From: Symbiodinium natans
Taxonomy: Eukaryota > Sar > Dinophyceae > Suessiales > Symbiodiniaceae
Assembly (NCBI GenBank): GCA_905221605.1
Contig: CAJNDS010002648.1
Location: forward strand, 242,501-306,500
Reading direction: 5' to 3'
Length of the DNA: 64,000 bases
Made by a program: the position numbers and the translations under genes. Shown here piece after piece: positions 31,001 through 43,000 of this stretch. The notes beneath the pieces were generated by a model. That model was not told the origin of the DNA, did no database searches, and saw nothing but the letters and a program-made list of their open reading frames with translations. The number at the start of each line of letters is the position of its first letter. The stretch's first letter is position 1.

Positions 31001-34000
31001 AGTTCACTAGGGTTGAAGGGTTGTACGGGTTCGGGTGTTAAGGTTTTAGGGTTGGGGGTTCTAGGGTTTGGGGCCCGGGCTCAACCCAAACCCCTGAAAA
31101 CGCCTAGACCCCGGAATGTTTTTTTTTTTAAATTGGGGGGGGGGGGGAGTAGCCCTAAGAGCCCTAAGAGCCCTAAGAGCCCTAAGAGCCCTAAGAGCCC
31201 TAAGAGCCCTAAGAGCCCTAAGAGCCCTAGGAGCCCCTAAGAGCCACCTAAGAGCCCCAAGAGCCTGGCGTCCCGGCCAAGGATATCCTTCACCGCGATG
31301 TGAAGTCAGGGTGCGCTGGATGGGTTTAGGGTTTAGGGCTTGGGGTTTAGGGTTTAGGGTTTAGGGTTTAGGGTTTAGGGTTGAGAGTTTAGGGTTTAGG
31401 GTTTAGGGTTTAGGGTCTAGGGTTCTGAATGGGGAGGGCTCGGGGTGAGCGTTTTGGGAGTCTCGTCTAGGGGTTTAGTGCTTAGGGGTTTAGGGTTTAG
31501 TGCTAGGGGTTTAGGAGTTTAGGGTTTAGGCTTGGGGCTCAGGGGCTTGATTTGTGCTCCAGGTCCTTTGGAAGTGTCCGAACACGAAGCCCCAAAAACC
31601 CGCAAAGCCTAAAACCTTTAGGACGGGAGACGCCGAGGTTGCGAGACTCGATATTGCTTCCTACCCCCTGAGCCCTACGCCGCAAACCCAAAAACCCTAA
31701 ACCCTAAACCCTAAACCCTAAACCCTAAACCCTAAACCCTAAACCCTAAACCCTAAACCCTAAACCCTAAACCCTAAACCCTAAACCCTAAACCTTAAGC
31801 TCAAACCCCCGAACCGGGGGTTCGGGGCTCATGGATTGAGAGGTTTCAGGGGTAGGCCCTAAAGTAAGTCTGACACCATGAGCCATGAAGTTAGGGGTTT
31901 CAGGCTGTGGGTTCTTCGGATGTTCGGCTCCAGATTTCGAGCTCAGAGCGGTTTCGGGTTCAGGGCTCAGGGTTTGGGGTGTAGGGCTGAGGCTTCAGGG
32001 GTTCTTGCTCGTGAGACTCCGGGGCAGGGCGTCGAAAGAGGCGCCCGAACCGCAAAGCCTGGGTGTAGGGGGTTTTCGGCCATGCAGAAGGCTCCTCGAA
32101 GGCTTCAGCCCCCTGAGAAACCTGTAAGTTTGACAGAGGTTTAAGGTTTTGGGTTTTGGGTTATGGGCTGAGGGTGCCAGTTTTTGCCCAAGGGAAAATT
32201 GCGGAAGAGGGGGAAAAGAAGAACCCTTCTTGAACCTTCGCCAGGAACGCCTTCCTGTTCACGGTCCTTCAAGCCCCGCGCTTAGAAAGCAGGGTTTAGG
32301 GTTTAGGGTTGAGGGTTTAGGGTTTAGGGTTCAGGGTTTAAAACCCGACCCAGAAGCCTAGAATCCCTTGTCGGAGTTCGTTGACAGAGGGCTTGGGGAG
32401 GGTTTGGGGCTTGGGGCTTCGGGTTTAGGGTGTACCCCCCATCTATCCCGCATACCTCACTTCGCTGCCATACAACCAACCCCCTTTTGCACTTGGAATT
32501 CACAACGGTCTAGCTGGAGCCTCACCCCAAACCCTCCCCCCATAACGCCCAAACTCTAAACCATGAACCCTGAACCCTAAACTCTAAACGCTAAACCCTT
32601 ACACTCTTGAAATCCCTCAACCCTAACTCCTAAACCCGAGATCTTCCAACTTTGGATCCTAAACCCTAAACCCTAAACCCTAAACCCTAAGCCCTAAACC
32701 CTAAACCCTAAGCCCTAAACCCTAAACCCTAAGCCAACCCGCGCCTCGAGGCCGGAGAGCCAATGCCAACGGTGGCCCTCTGAGCGTGGGGAGCGGGGGG
32801 GGATTCGAGTTTGCTCAAACCCTCACCCCCTTAAACCCTAAACCCTAAACCCTAAACCCTAAACCCTAGACCCTAGACCCTAAACCCTAAACCCTAAACC
32901 CTAAACCCTAAACCCCTCAACCCCTCAGCCCCTCAGCCCCTCAACCCCTCAACCCCCCTACACCCTAAGGTTCCTCCAAAGGGCGTCGTGCAGGGCATTT
33001 TTGGGGACACCCCTCTTGTGCTTTAAGGTGTAGCGTTAACCGAAAACCCTAAACCCCAAACCCAAAACGAAACCCAAAACCCTAAACCCTACACCCTAAA
33101 ACCCTTAACCCTAAAAGGGTTTATAAACCCTAAACCCTAAACCCTACACCCTAAACCATAAGCCCTCTACCCTAAACCCCTAAACCCTAAACCCCCCAAA
33201 ACCCTAAACCCAGAAAAGGTCAAGGTCGGTGACATGGGGTTCGCTCGGCCTCTCAGTGATTTTGACATCATGACGCAGGCAGGGGCTTCGGGGGCTTGGG
33301 GGGGGGCTCGTGGGGCTCTTGGGGGGCTTTTGTCGGTTGGGGTCTTTTGGGGGGCTTTTGGGGAGCTTTTGGGGCTTTTGGGGGGGGCACTTGGAAGCCG
33401 CTTGGCTTGGGTGGCGCTTGGGGGCGCTTGGGGGCGCTTGGGGGGCGCTTTGGGTTGGGTTTAGGGTAAACCCTAAACCCGAAACCCGAAACCCTAAACC
33501 CTAAACCCTAAACCCTAAACCCTAAACCCTAAACCCTAAACCCTAAACCCTAAACCCTAAACCCTAAACCCTAAACCCTAAACCCTATGCGGAGCTGCAA
33601 CTGGTATTGTAGAAAAGAGTTGGTGATGGGAGTTGAAGGGGTCAATGAACCCGGATATTTTTGGCTCAAGAAACGTGGGCAATGCGCCCTACGGAAAAGG
33701 TGTGTTTGGTTGTGCTTTGGGTTTTGTCTTCGGTTGTTCCAGGGGAATCAAGGGCTTCTGTTGGGGCTGACTGTTTTGTTCCCTGTCCTCCTTCGGTTGC
33801 CCCCCGTAGGTTATGAGCCCAAATTAGGCTTCCTGCGGAATTGGTAAAGATTTTTCGTTTGTTTAACGCCATGGACATGATGCGGCGTCGCTCTGAGCCT
33901 GGACTGTCGCCAATGGCCAATGAAGCCGAAGGAAATCGTGGTGGTGGGGGTGAAGATCGACAACAAATGGTACAAGCGCTGACAGATGGTAGGGAGGTTG

Positions 34001-37000
34001 CAATGATACAGCCAACGCCTCAGGTGGAAAACGAAGTGGTTCCGGTTCAAGCAGCAAATCCTTTCTGGAGCGAGCGGGCTCAAGAAGAAATGAGACTTAG
34101 GCAATCAAGGCCGGCAAGTCTTCCCGCGAGCGGAGGGGATAGAAGTGGTGAAGGTACGAGGAGGCCACCTTCGCTGCAAGATCTTTTGGGTCAGGAACCT
34201 GCACCTGTTGAGAGACCATCGTCAGGCTTAATGGGCCAAATGGAACGAGGTACTATTGGTGGAGTGCAAGCCGACGAAGAACTCATTCCTGATGTTAGTG
34301 GTGAAGAGCAAACTGAAGATATGGCGGTGGTGAAGCGTGCGCTGAAAGAGTTGCTTGTGCAAACAAAGGAGCTGGGGAACAGGTTGCATCGGGTGGAGGA
34401 GAAAAGCTATACATCTGCTGCATCTGGGTCAGCTTCAAGGGCACGGAGCTCTGGAGTGGTGGACGCAAACACGGCATATCCTCTAGGAATGACTCCAGAG
34501 AAGCAGTACCTGCCAGGACAAGTTTTCTACACGGATGGTATGGGTGGTTTTTGGACTGTGTTACCTGATGGGACATGGCTGCCTATTGAGGGCTACGACC
34601 TGCCAAAGGGTTGTGATCTTCAATCCTTGCCTGGGTCCAGGAAGGGGGATGTTCAAGTGGAGGATGAAAAAGAAGTGCCAATGATGCATGTAGCTGAAGG
34701 GAAGAAACCCTCCAGATTGCCTCCATTGAATTACCCCACGGGAGGTCCTGCAAGTGGTGGATATGCAAGTGGACCACCTGGTTTAACACATGTTCCGATT
34801 ACTTCCGTGCCGTCAGGTGTTGATGGTTCTGCCGCACCTGTGGGGAACCAGCCCGGTTTTGTTTCAGCTCGGGAAACTGCAACGCAAGAGAACTCAGCAG
34901 GATCGGGTGGATATACAATGGTGGATGATGTTCCGTATCGGTGGAAAATGGTCGCTGGGAAGTTGGAATTAGAAAAGGTTCCGCTCACAGCTGTTGCGCC
35001 CGGTATAGGACATGGACTACCTCAAGGGCCTGGTGGTAGGGTCAGTTTACCTCCTGGAGCAGTGGTGCCACGTGGTATGCCAATCACTGGTGATAGTTCT
35101 GGAACCGAACGTCCGGAGGCTCTCGGGAAGCATGTGATGAGCCTTCCAACTTTGGCAGACTACACACCAAGCAATCCGACGGCACTGGGTGATTGGATCG
35201 CAATGATCGAACCAATGTTGTCTTCGCTGACAGATACAGGAAGAGTGTGGTGGCAATGCGTCTACTCAAAGGCATATCAAGCGTATGCCAAATGGTTGAG
35301 TGTTTCTCCGCTGGAAAGGTTGGGCATCAAGGCTGAGCTGGAAGGGCTCAAAGTGGTTCAAACTGTGCATGTTTTGTTGGAGCAGAGAGCGGTGTCTTTG
35401 CTGCTACAGGCGATCCCGGAGAGATTGAAGACCGAGATCGTTTCCACTCGAATGTTGGGGTCAGTGATGATATTTTACAAATTGCTGACGGTCTACCAAC
35501 CAGGTGGAGCAAATGAGCGCAGCACAATGTTGAACTTCTTGGTGCAACCATCTCCAGCAACCTCGATCTCAGAGGCCATAAAGGGAGTGCGTCAATGGGC
35601 GCAATGGCGTTCCCGATTGAGGGAGTTGAGAGCGGCTGAGCCGGACGCTACCTTGCTTATCAAGGGATTGGATGGTTTGTCATCCGCGTTGCTGGCGAAA
35701 CACCCTACGGTTCATTTCAGAGTGGCATCCTTTCGGGAAAAATTGGGGGTGGACTACTCGCCGACCTCTGAAACTGCGACAAAACTGGCTGAAATGTTAC
35801 AGGCAGAGTTTGAACTGCTATTGCATAGTGCTGGTGAACAAGAGGTGAAGCAGGACTCGGACGCCAAGAAAAGGGCCAGGTTAAACAAGGCCCAAAAGGG
35901 AACTGGTGACGAGACAGAGGAGGGTGACAAAGGCAAAGGGAAAGGAAAAAGGTACAGCGGAGATGGTGAACGTCCTTTCTGTTGGATATATGGGAAGACC
36001 GATGCGGGGTGCAAGTTCGGATCCCGCTGCAAATTTCGCCATGACAAAGACTCCCTTGAACGAGGAAGATGTTTTGAGTGTGGGGCCGTTGGCCATCTGC
36101 AGCCGCAATGTCCATATAAGGATGGTGCAAGTTCCAATGTGGACTCAAATCCTGAGAGGAGTAGATCTAAAGGGAATTCTCCCAAAGGGGGAAAGGGCGG
36201 CAAAGGTGCGAAATGGGGAAATGCCAAAAAGGCAGAGGTAGCTGAAGGGGGAGATGAGACGGCTAATGCGGGATTGGATAAAGGTTCTGCAAGTCCCTCA
36301 TCGCCATCAACGGCCAATCAGGTCCTTGTTGAAGCGTTAGAGGTGCTGAAATCTATGAAGCTGTCATCAGAACAGTCGGCATCAAACGGGGATCCCAGTA
36401 TTCGAATGTTATGTGGCTCTGGGCTGCTTCAGCAGGAAGGGAGAGTGGCGTTGGTGGATACAGCTGCTACGCATCTTGTGCGGACGCTTTTTCCATGGGA
36501 ATGTTTACCAGACACTACTGTTATGGTGCAAAGCGCGCTTGGTGGTGTGACAATGAGGATTACAGAGAAAGGGACGTTGATTAGGGAAGACAATGGGCCC
36601 CTGATTATCCCTCTCTGGTTGATTTTGGAGTTTGGGGCGAACCTCACTGTGATCAATGGGATGTGTCACATGGGGGCAAAATCTTCGCTGGACCAGCTCT
36701 TGTGGTTTGAACATGGCTGTTTGGTTATGGATTACAAAACAGCTGAAAAAATGGTTTTGGATGCTGAAGGGCAGCGTGTATCTTGGTCCCATTCTCAATG
36801 GAGGAATGGAAGGGCGGACTGTGGAGTCGGTTCGTCGGATGCCACGTTGTTGCCGAAGCAGGGAGAAGGCCGAGGAGTATGCGTTCTACATGTGGCCAGG
36901 GTTTCTGACACCAATGAGTGTTCGGGAATGGGCATGTTGGACTCGGGAGCATCACATCTTCTCAGATCACTTCGTCCTGGAGAACAGCTTCCGCAGCAAA

Positions 37001-40000
37001 AGGTGTTGGTGTCTTTAGCTGTTGGATCTCGGGAGATGTGTATTACCCCAGGTGGGACCCTGGTAACTCCTGAAATGGTAGATCCACTAGTGCCAATTGG
37101 CAAAGCGAGCGCCTTGGTTGGTCTCAGAGTTCAGTGGCGTGGTGGCAAGTGCACAGCCTCACATCCTGTTCTGGGGGAACTTCGCGTTCGTGATCTGAAT
37201 GGGTGCCCTTGTTTAGAAAAGGAGGTGGCGCTTCAGATCATTGATGAAATGGATTGGTGCTCCCCAAAGCAAGCTTTGAAGGTGGCACGTATGGTTCAAG
37301 GGTGTCCGAATACGGACAACGAGGTGGCTGTAAAAACGTCGTTGCAAAGCGCAGCGCGGACAGCGTCAGCGAATGAGGAGGAGTTCGTCCAGGCATGCTG
37401 GCGATTTCTTCGGTGGTATTATGGGGATATACCAGAAAATATGCTGATGGAGCTGTTGCCACGTGGAGATATTGCGGCGTTGCCTTTCAACCGTCATAAA
37501 AGGAGACGGCTGGCACGAGCAAAAAGGGTGGTGGTACACCTATTTTCGGGAAACAAAAATGGCATTTTCCCAGTCGGGATGTGGAGGTACTGGAGCTGGA
37601 TTTGACAAAAGGCGGTGACCTACATAATTCGAGCGTCTGGAAGTATCTTCTGCATCTGGCGGCTGAAGGAAAGGTGGTTGCTGTGGTTGGAGGACCTCCA
37701 TGCAGGACAGTGTCAAGGTTGAGGTGAAGACGGTGGTCCACCTGTATTACGCCGGCGCTGTGGGCCTGAACGGTTGGGATTAAAGAGTCTTCCTTGGCCA
37801 CATCAAGAATTAGCTCAAAAGGATGGTGTTTTACTTCTGAAGATGCTTTTCCTATATGACGTGGCGGTGCATTCAAGGTGTGGAACTGCTGAAGTCATCA
37901 ATGGAAGTTCTGTCTTCTTTGGCATGGAAAGCCCTGGGGACCCTGAACTCATAGGGAAGGATTTCTCTCAGAACGGCAAAACGGTCTTGAGTGCTGAGGA
38001 TCTGGTGGATGGTTCTCAGGAAGGGCTCTCAAGTCCTACCTTCTGGAGTTGGCCAGAGGTGAAAAGCTTTTGTGAGCGTTATGGAATGTACGCTGCACAC
38101 TTTGATCAGGGAGCATTGGGACATGCTCTGGTGAAACCTACGACTTTCCTGGTGTCTGATATGGAACTATGGGAATCGTTGGAACAGGTTCGCGTGGTTG
38201 TTCCGTGGTCGGCAACATTCGCTTCTACCCTGGAAGAGCGTATTGGACAATCCTCTATATGGGCGCGATGGGCGTTTGGATTGGTTAAAGAATACGTCAC
38301 AGGTTGGCACAATGGTTGCATGAGAGCGATGCTGAACGGGAAGCTATGGTGTTAAAAAAAGAAGAACGAGAAGGGACGTTACGGAGGTTGACGACTGAGG
38401 AGCGAGCTTTCCGTGACCATTGCCTAAGGGGGCATATTCCTTTCAGACGTGATTGTCAAATCTGTGTGTCTGCCGCTGGAAAAGAGCGTCGCCATTTGAG
38501 GCGAAAGCATGGGGATGCTTACACTTTATCATTGGACTTAGCGGGTCCATACAAGTGTTCGAAGGATGCTCACCAGCAGAAGCCACGACACGCTGTTATT
38601 GGTGTGTATCAATTTCCAATGTTGGATCCCAATGTGGGTCGCCCTCCAGAAAAGGAGGAAGATGCGGATGAGGTGGAAGATCACGTGGCAGATGAAGGTG
38701 CTGGTGTTGGAGAATGGTTAGGCGATGCAGTCGCGAACTTCGAGGAGGAAGGCTCTGCACCGGTGGAACCTGCGCCAGTTCTGGAGGCGGAGGTGTTGAA
38801 AATTCAAGCTTCTGAGAAATCCTGGAAGGAACTGAAGGACCACTTGACCCAACCTGTCCGTATGATCAACTTCGTTATGGTGGAGCCGATTGTGGATAAA
38901 CAGCAAACAACTGTTTTGTCGGCAGTTCAAAGGATGATGGTGCGCTTGCAGAGACATGGGTATCCGGTGTTGAGAATCCACTCAGATCGAGCGGGGGAGT
39001 TTGTCAATGCACGCTTCCGGTCCTTTTGTGAAACTCGTCTGATATATAGGACCACTGGTGATCCTGGAGTCCCGCAAACAAATGGGCGCGCTGAAGCATG
39101 TGTGGGTTTATTCAAACGTGGTGTCAGGTCGCTCTTCAAGGAGGCGCGACTCGGGCCGGCGTACTGGGCACTGGCTGCTCGCCATTGGTCAATGTTACGG
39201 TGGCAGAAAGCTCAAAGGGAGTTGGGGTTAAATCCTAAAGCATTGCTTCCTTTTGGTGCTCAGATTCAAGTCAAACGTCGTCCGTGGGAGTTGCTGGGTC
39301 CGGATGGAACAAAGAAAGGTCGGCAATGGGTCGATCGTACGCAGCCTGCGCTTCTTTTGGGTCCATGCGATGACCTACCTGGTGGTTATTGGGTGGAAGC
39401 TCAAGGGACTGCAAAAGATCCGGATGAACTGGTGTTATTTCCCTGCACTACGATTTTTTCCAATATAAAGGAACCGCCTGAATTGGAGCTGGAAGGGGTG
39501 GTAGAAGAACAGGAGCCTCTCCTCCAGAGCATCGTCTCAAGGGGAAAAAACCGGCGCTTCGGTTTGCTGATGAGGAAGGACCTCCTTTACCTCCGCCTCG
39601 CGATCCTCCAGTTCGCCGTCGGTTGATGGAGAAAAGCCCGGCCTCTTCACTGCGTGGTCATGTGGGCTCCTTGCGCTTGCTTCGCAAGCGGGGGGAGAGT
39701 CCGCCCTTAGAAATTTTCGAGGATGACATGCAGGGTCTGGGGGAGCTGGAAGAAAATGCAGATGTTGAGGACAATGTTCCTGGTGATGAGTATTGGCCGA
39801 CTTGCTGTTCTCCTCATGAAAATGCTTATTTGGTCTGCAAAAGTGAGACTGCTGGGGATGGAACACAGTTGGAAAAAGAAGAGCAAAAAGCCAAGTCAAT
39901 GTATGAAAGGTCTATGTATGATTACGTGGACTGCGAGGAGCTTTTGGAAGGGATTGTATACCCAAAGAGGGTGAATCGAAGAGGTGGTATCAACAATTGG

Positions 40001-43000
40001 TGCGCAAGTACACGAGCTCTGGTGTTGGGCCACTATACTCATGGCGGAGTGTGTGGTATCACAAAGGAGACTCATCGAAGACCATGGCTATGTCGTTATT
40101 TGGCATCATTCGTGAGGCACCACAATCCTGAAGCCAAATTTTCTGCTCTTCAGATCTCATGCAATGCTCCGGTGTCATTGCATAGGGATAGTCACAATGA
40201 AAAGCATTGCTGCAATTATGTGTGTGGCTTTGGTGACTATAAAGATGGTCAGCTGTGGGTTGAGGATGAAAAGGTCTTAGAGGAAGGAGCTGAAGTGGTA
40301 GAGCAATCCTATGGGAAGAAAGTCTTACCTGGAAAATTGGTGGATATCCACTGGAACTTCATGTCGTTCTTTCCGAGAAAGCTGCATGGTCCTATGCCTT
40401 GGAAAGGGAACAGGGTATCCTTGACAGGGTACACACCTGTTTTTATGGAGCGTTTGAGCTACAAGGATAGGTGCTATCTTCTCCAATGCAAGTTTCCTCT
40501 TCCGGAACCACAAGCTGAAGAAGGTGAAAAAAGGAAGTGGTTAAAAATGACGTTGAAAGAGACCTCGCTGGACGACCTTGCAGAGGAAGTCGACTACGCT
40601 GTGTTCGAAGCGCATCAATGGGCTCTAGAGGAGCATTTGAGTATTCGACGCCTAATTGCTGAACAGGAATGTTGCATTTTGGACGAGTTCCATGGATCGG
40701 CCAATGAGTCGAATGAGGAGAAAGGATCAGAGACTAGAGAATGGCTGGTTAAAGCAAAAAGGGCTGAGGAACAGCTCTCGAAGTTTTTGGTCAAAGCAGC
40801 TCAAGTTCAGCAAATGGTGCAAGAAAATACCGCGCTTGAGGCAGCAGAGGAGGTTGAGTTCCTGCAAACAAAAACAATCCCTACACAAGAAGCCATGCAA
40901 GAGCTGGAAAAGTGGAGGGAATCATTGTCGGACGAGGTGACGTCTTTGGTGAAAGAGTTGGAGGTGGTGGAACCAACAACTCAAGAAAAGCTGGACAAAT
41001 TGGCGGAAGAGCCTAGTGCACCGGTGATTGAGCACGTTCCCAGTCTGGTGGTGTTTACCCGGAAGCAAGGGACAGGGAGGCGACGTGCCCGTATCTGTGC
41101 ATGTGGAAACTTCATTTCGTCAACGGCAGCTACAGAATATGAAGGGCCGAGGTCACTCAGTCGTCACTCGCTGTACGCTCCAGGCTTAGATTCAACTACA
41201 TTCAGGTGTCAAGTGAGGCACGCAGCATATATGGTATGGATCATCGCTGGCTTAGACATTTCCAAAGCTTTTCTGACGGCGCCGATGAATAGGGCGCAAA
41301 GAGAAGGGCGTTTGGTGGTGGTGCAGCCCCCAAGGGCGGCGGTGAAATTGGGTCTTTGCACAAAGGAGGAGCGGTGGATTGTGAGAAAGGCCTTGTACGG
41401 TTTGGCCGAAAGTCCTGCAGCATGGGTGGAGTGGCGAGACCAACGTCTTCAAGGTATGTCTTGGGTGTCAAAGGATGGACAAGCAATGAGCTTTCAGAGG
41501 TCCAATGCAGACCCAAGTCTGTTCCTTATTATGGCACAAGAAAAGCCGGAAGGTGCAAGCAAGTTGGTAGGGACAATGGGTCTTTACGTGGATGATTTTT
41601 TGATGGCTGGGACTATGACAGTGCTCCGGGAGGCCTTGGAACAGATTAGGAAGGAGTGGAAAACTTCTGAACCCGAGTTCTGTGGTCCAGGCTGCGGTGA
41701 TGGATTCCTGAAGTTTTTGGGTGTCCAAATCTGGTATCGAAATGGCAGCTTCTTTCTCAACCAGGAGGACTTTGTGAGAGATTTGCTGAACCGACGAGGG
41801 TATCAGATCGATGAAACTGGAAAAGGGAGTAACCTGCCAATGGTGAAAGAAACTCCAGGTGAAGAAGAGGAGGTGGATATTCCTTCCTTGCGAGCGGCTC
41901 AAGGTGCCGTAGGGGAGTTCCTCTGGGTGGCAATCAAAACTCGACCTGATTTGGCGTTCTGCACGAGCCAGTTGTCTTTGTGGACATCCCGAAGGCCGCG
42001 ATTTGTGGTTAAAAAGGCTGAGGAAGTTTTCCGATACCTTGCTGCAACTCCAACGTTAGGCTTGACGTTCGGAGCAATCGCAACATGCGAAAAAGAAAGG
42101 AATGAGGTGTTGCGTTATGGACGAGGTGTTAAGGTGGTGGAGTCCTACGCGGATGCCAGCTTTGCAGCAGGTGAAAATGAAAAGAGCCACTCAGGAGCGG
42201 TGGTGGTGTGGGGTGACTGTCCAGTGATGTGGGCAACACAAAGACAATCAACGGTGGCTTTAAGTACAGCTGAAGCTGAATTACATGCGTCCATAGAGGG
42301 AGCAACGATGATTCAGTCGTGCACTCCTATAATTGCCGCTTTGGTTGGAACAGGTGAAGAATCGCTGCAAAAAGTGCTGTATACAGATTCGGTTTCAACG
42401 TGCTCGATCATTCAATATCCTGCTGGAAGCTGGAGAACAAGACACCTGAGAATTCGAGCAGCCGGTGTCAGGTCTCTGGTGGACCGTGGTTATATGGTGA
42501 TAGCGCACCTTCGCGGTGAGTATATGATCGCTGACCTGTTGACTAAGTTAATGAGTGGACAGGTGTACGCAAAGCAAAAGGCACTTTGGGGTCTCAGACT
42601 GTTGGTTCAAGGAACTGACTTGAAAAAAGCCTCGCTTGCAATGGCGGTCATGATGGTGGCTGCATCTCTGCAAGGGATGGCAACTGGTGGCGAAGAAGTG
42701 TCCACGGCTGGATTCTTTTGCTCAGAAGAAGGGGTGTGCAAGGTCGCCAACACGTCTACGGTGATGGTTCTGGCTCAAGGTATTGAAATGGTTGTCAACA
42801 ATTCAGACCTTGTTGCGTATTTGGTGGCAGCAATTATACTCTGGGAACTGGCATGGTGCCTCTTTCGACGGCTGTATAAATGGCTGTGGATCAAGAAAGC
42901 GGTGGTTATTCCTGCGAGTGCCACTTTGTATACAACAGTGGGTGGGAACTGTATGCACGCAAGCAGTGACTGTGATGTTCTGCGATATTCACAGCCCAGG

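Noticed and set aside
37715-37730. Programmed +1 shift in the methyltransferase-like domain
   Set aside because: No known +1 signal recognised; an indel or sequence error is simpler.
34295-37876. Minus-strand frames of 60-187 codons inside the retrotransposon
   Set aside because: Shadows of the + strand polyprotein.
38289-38355. A third -1 frameshift site between methyltransferase-like and integrase frames
   Set aside because: No X XXY YYZ heptamer in the right phase; the A-run lies after the stop codon.
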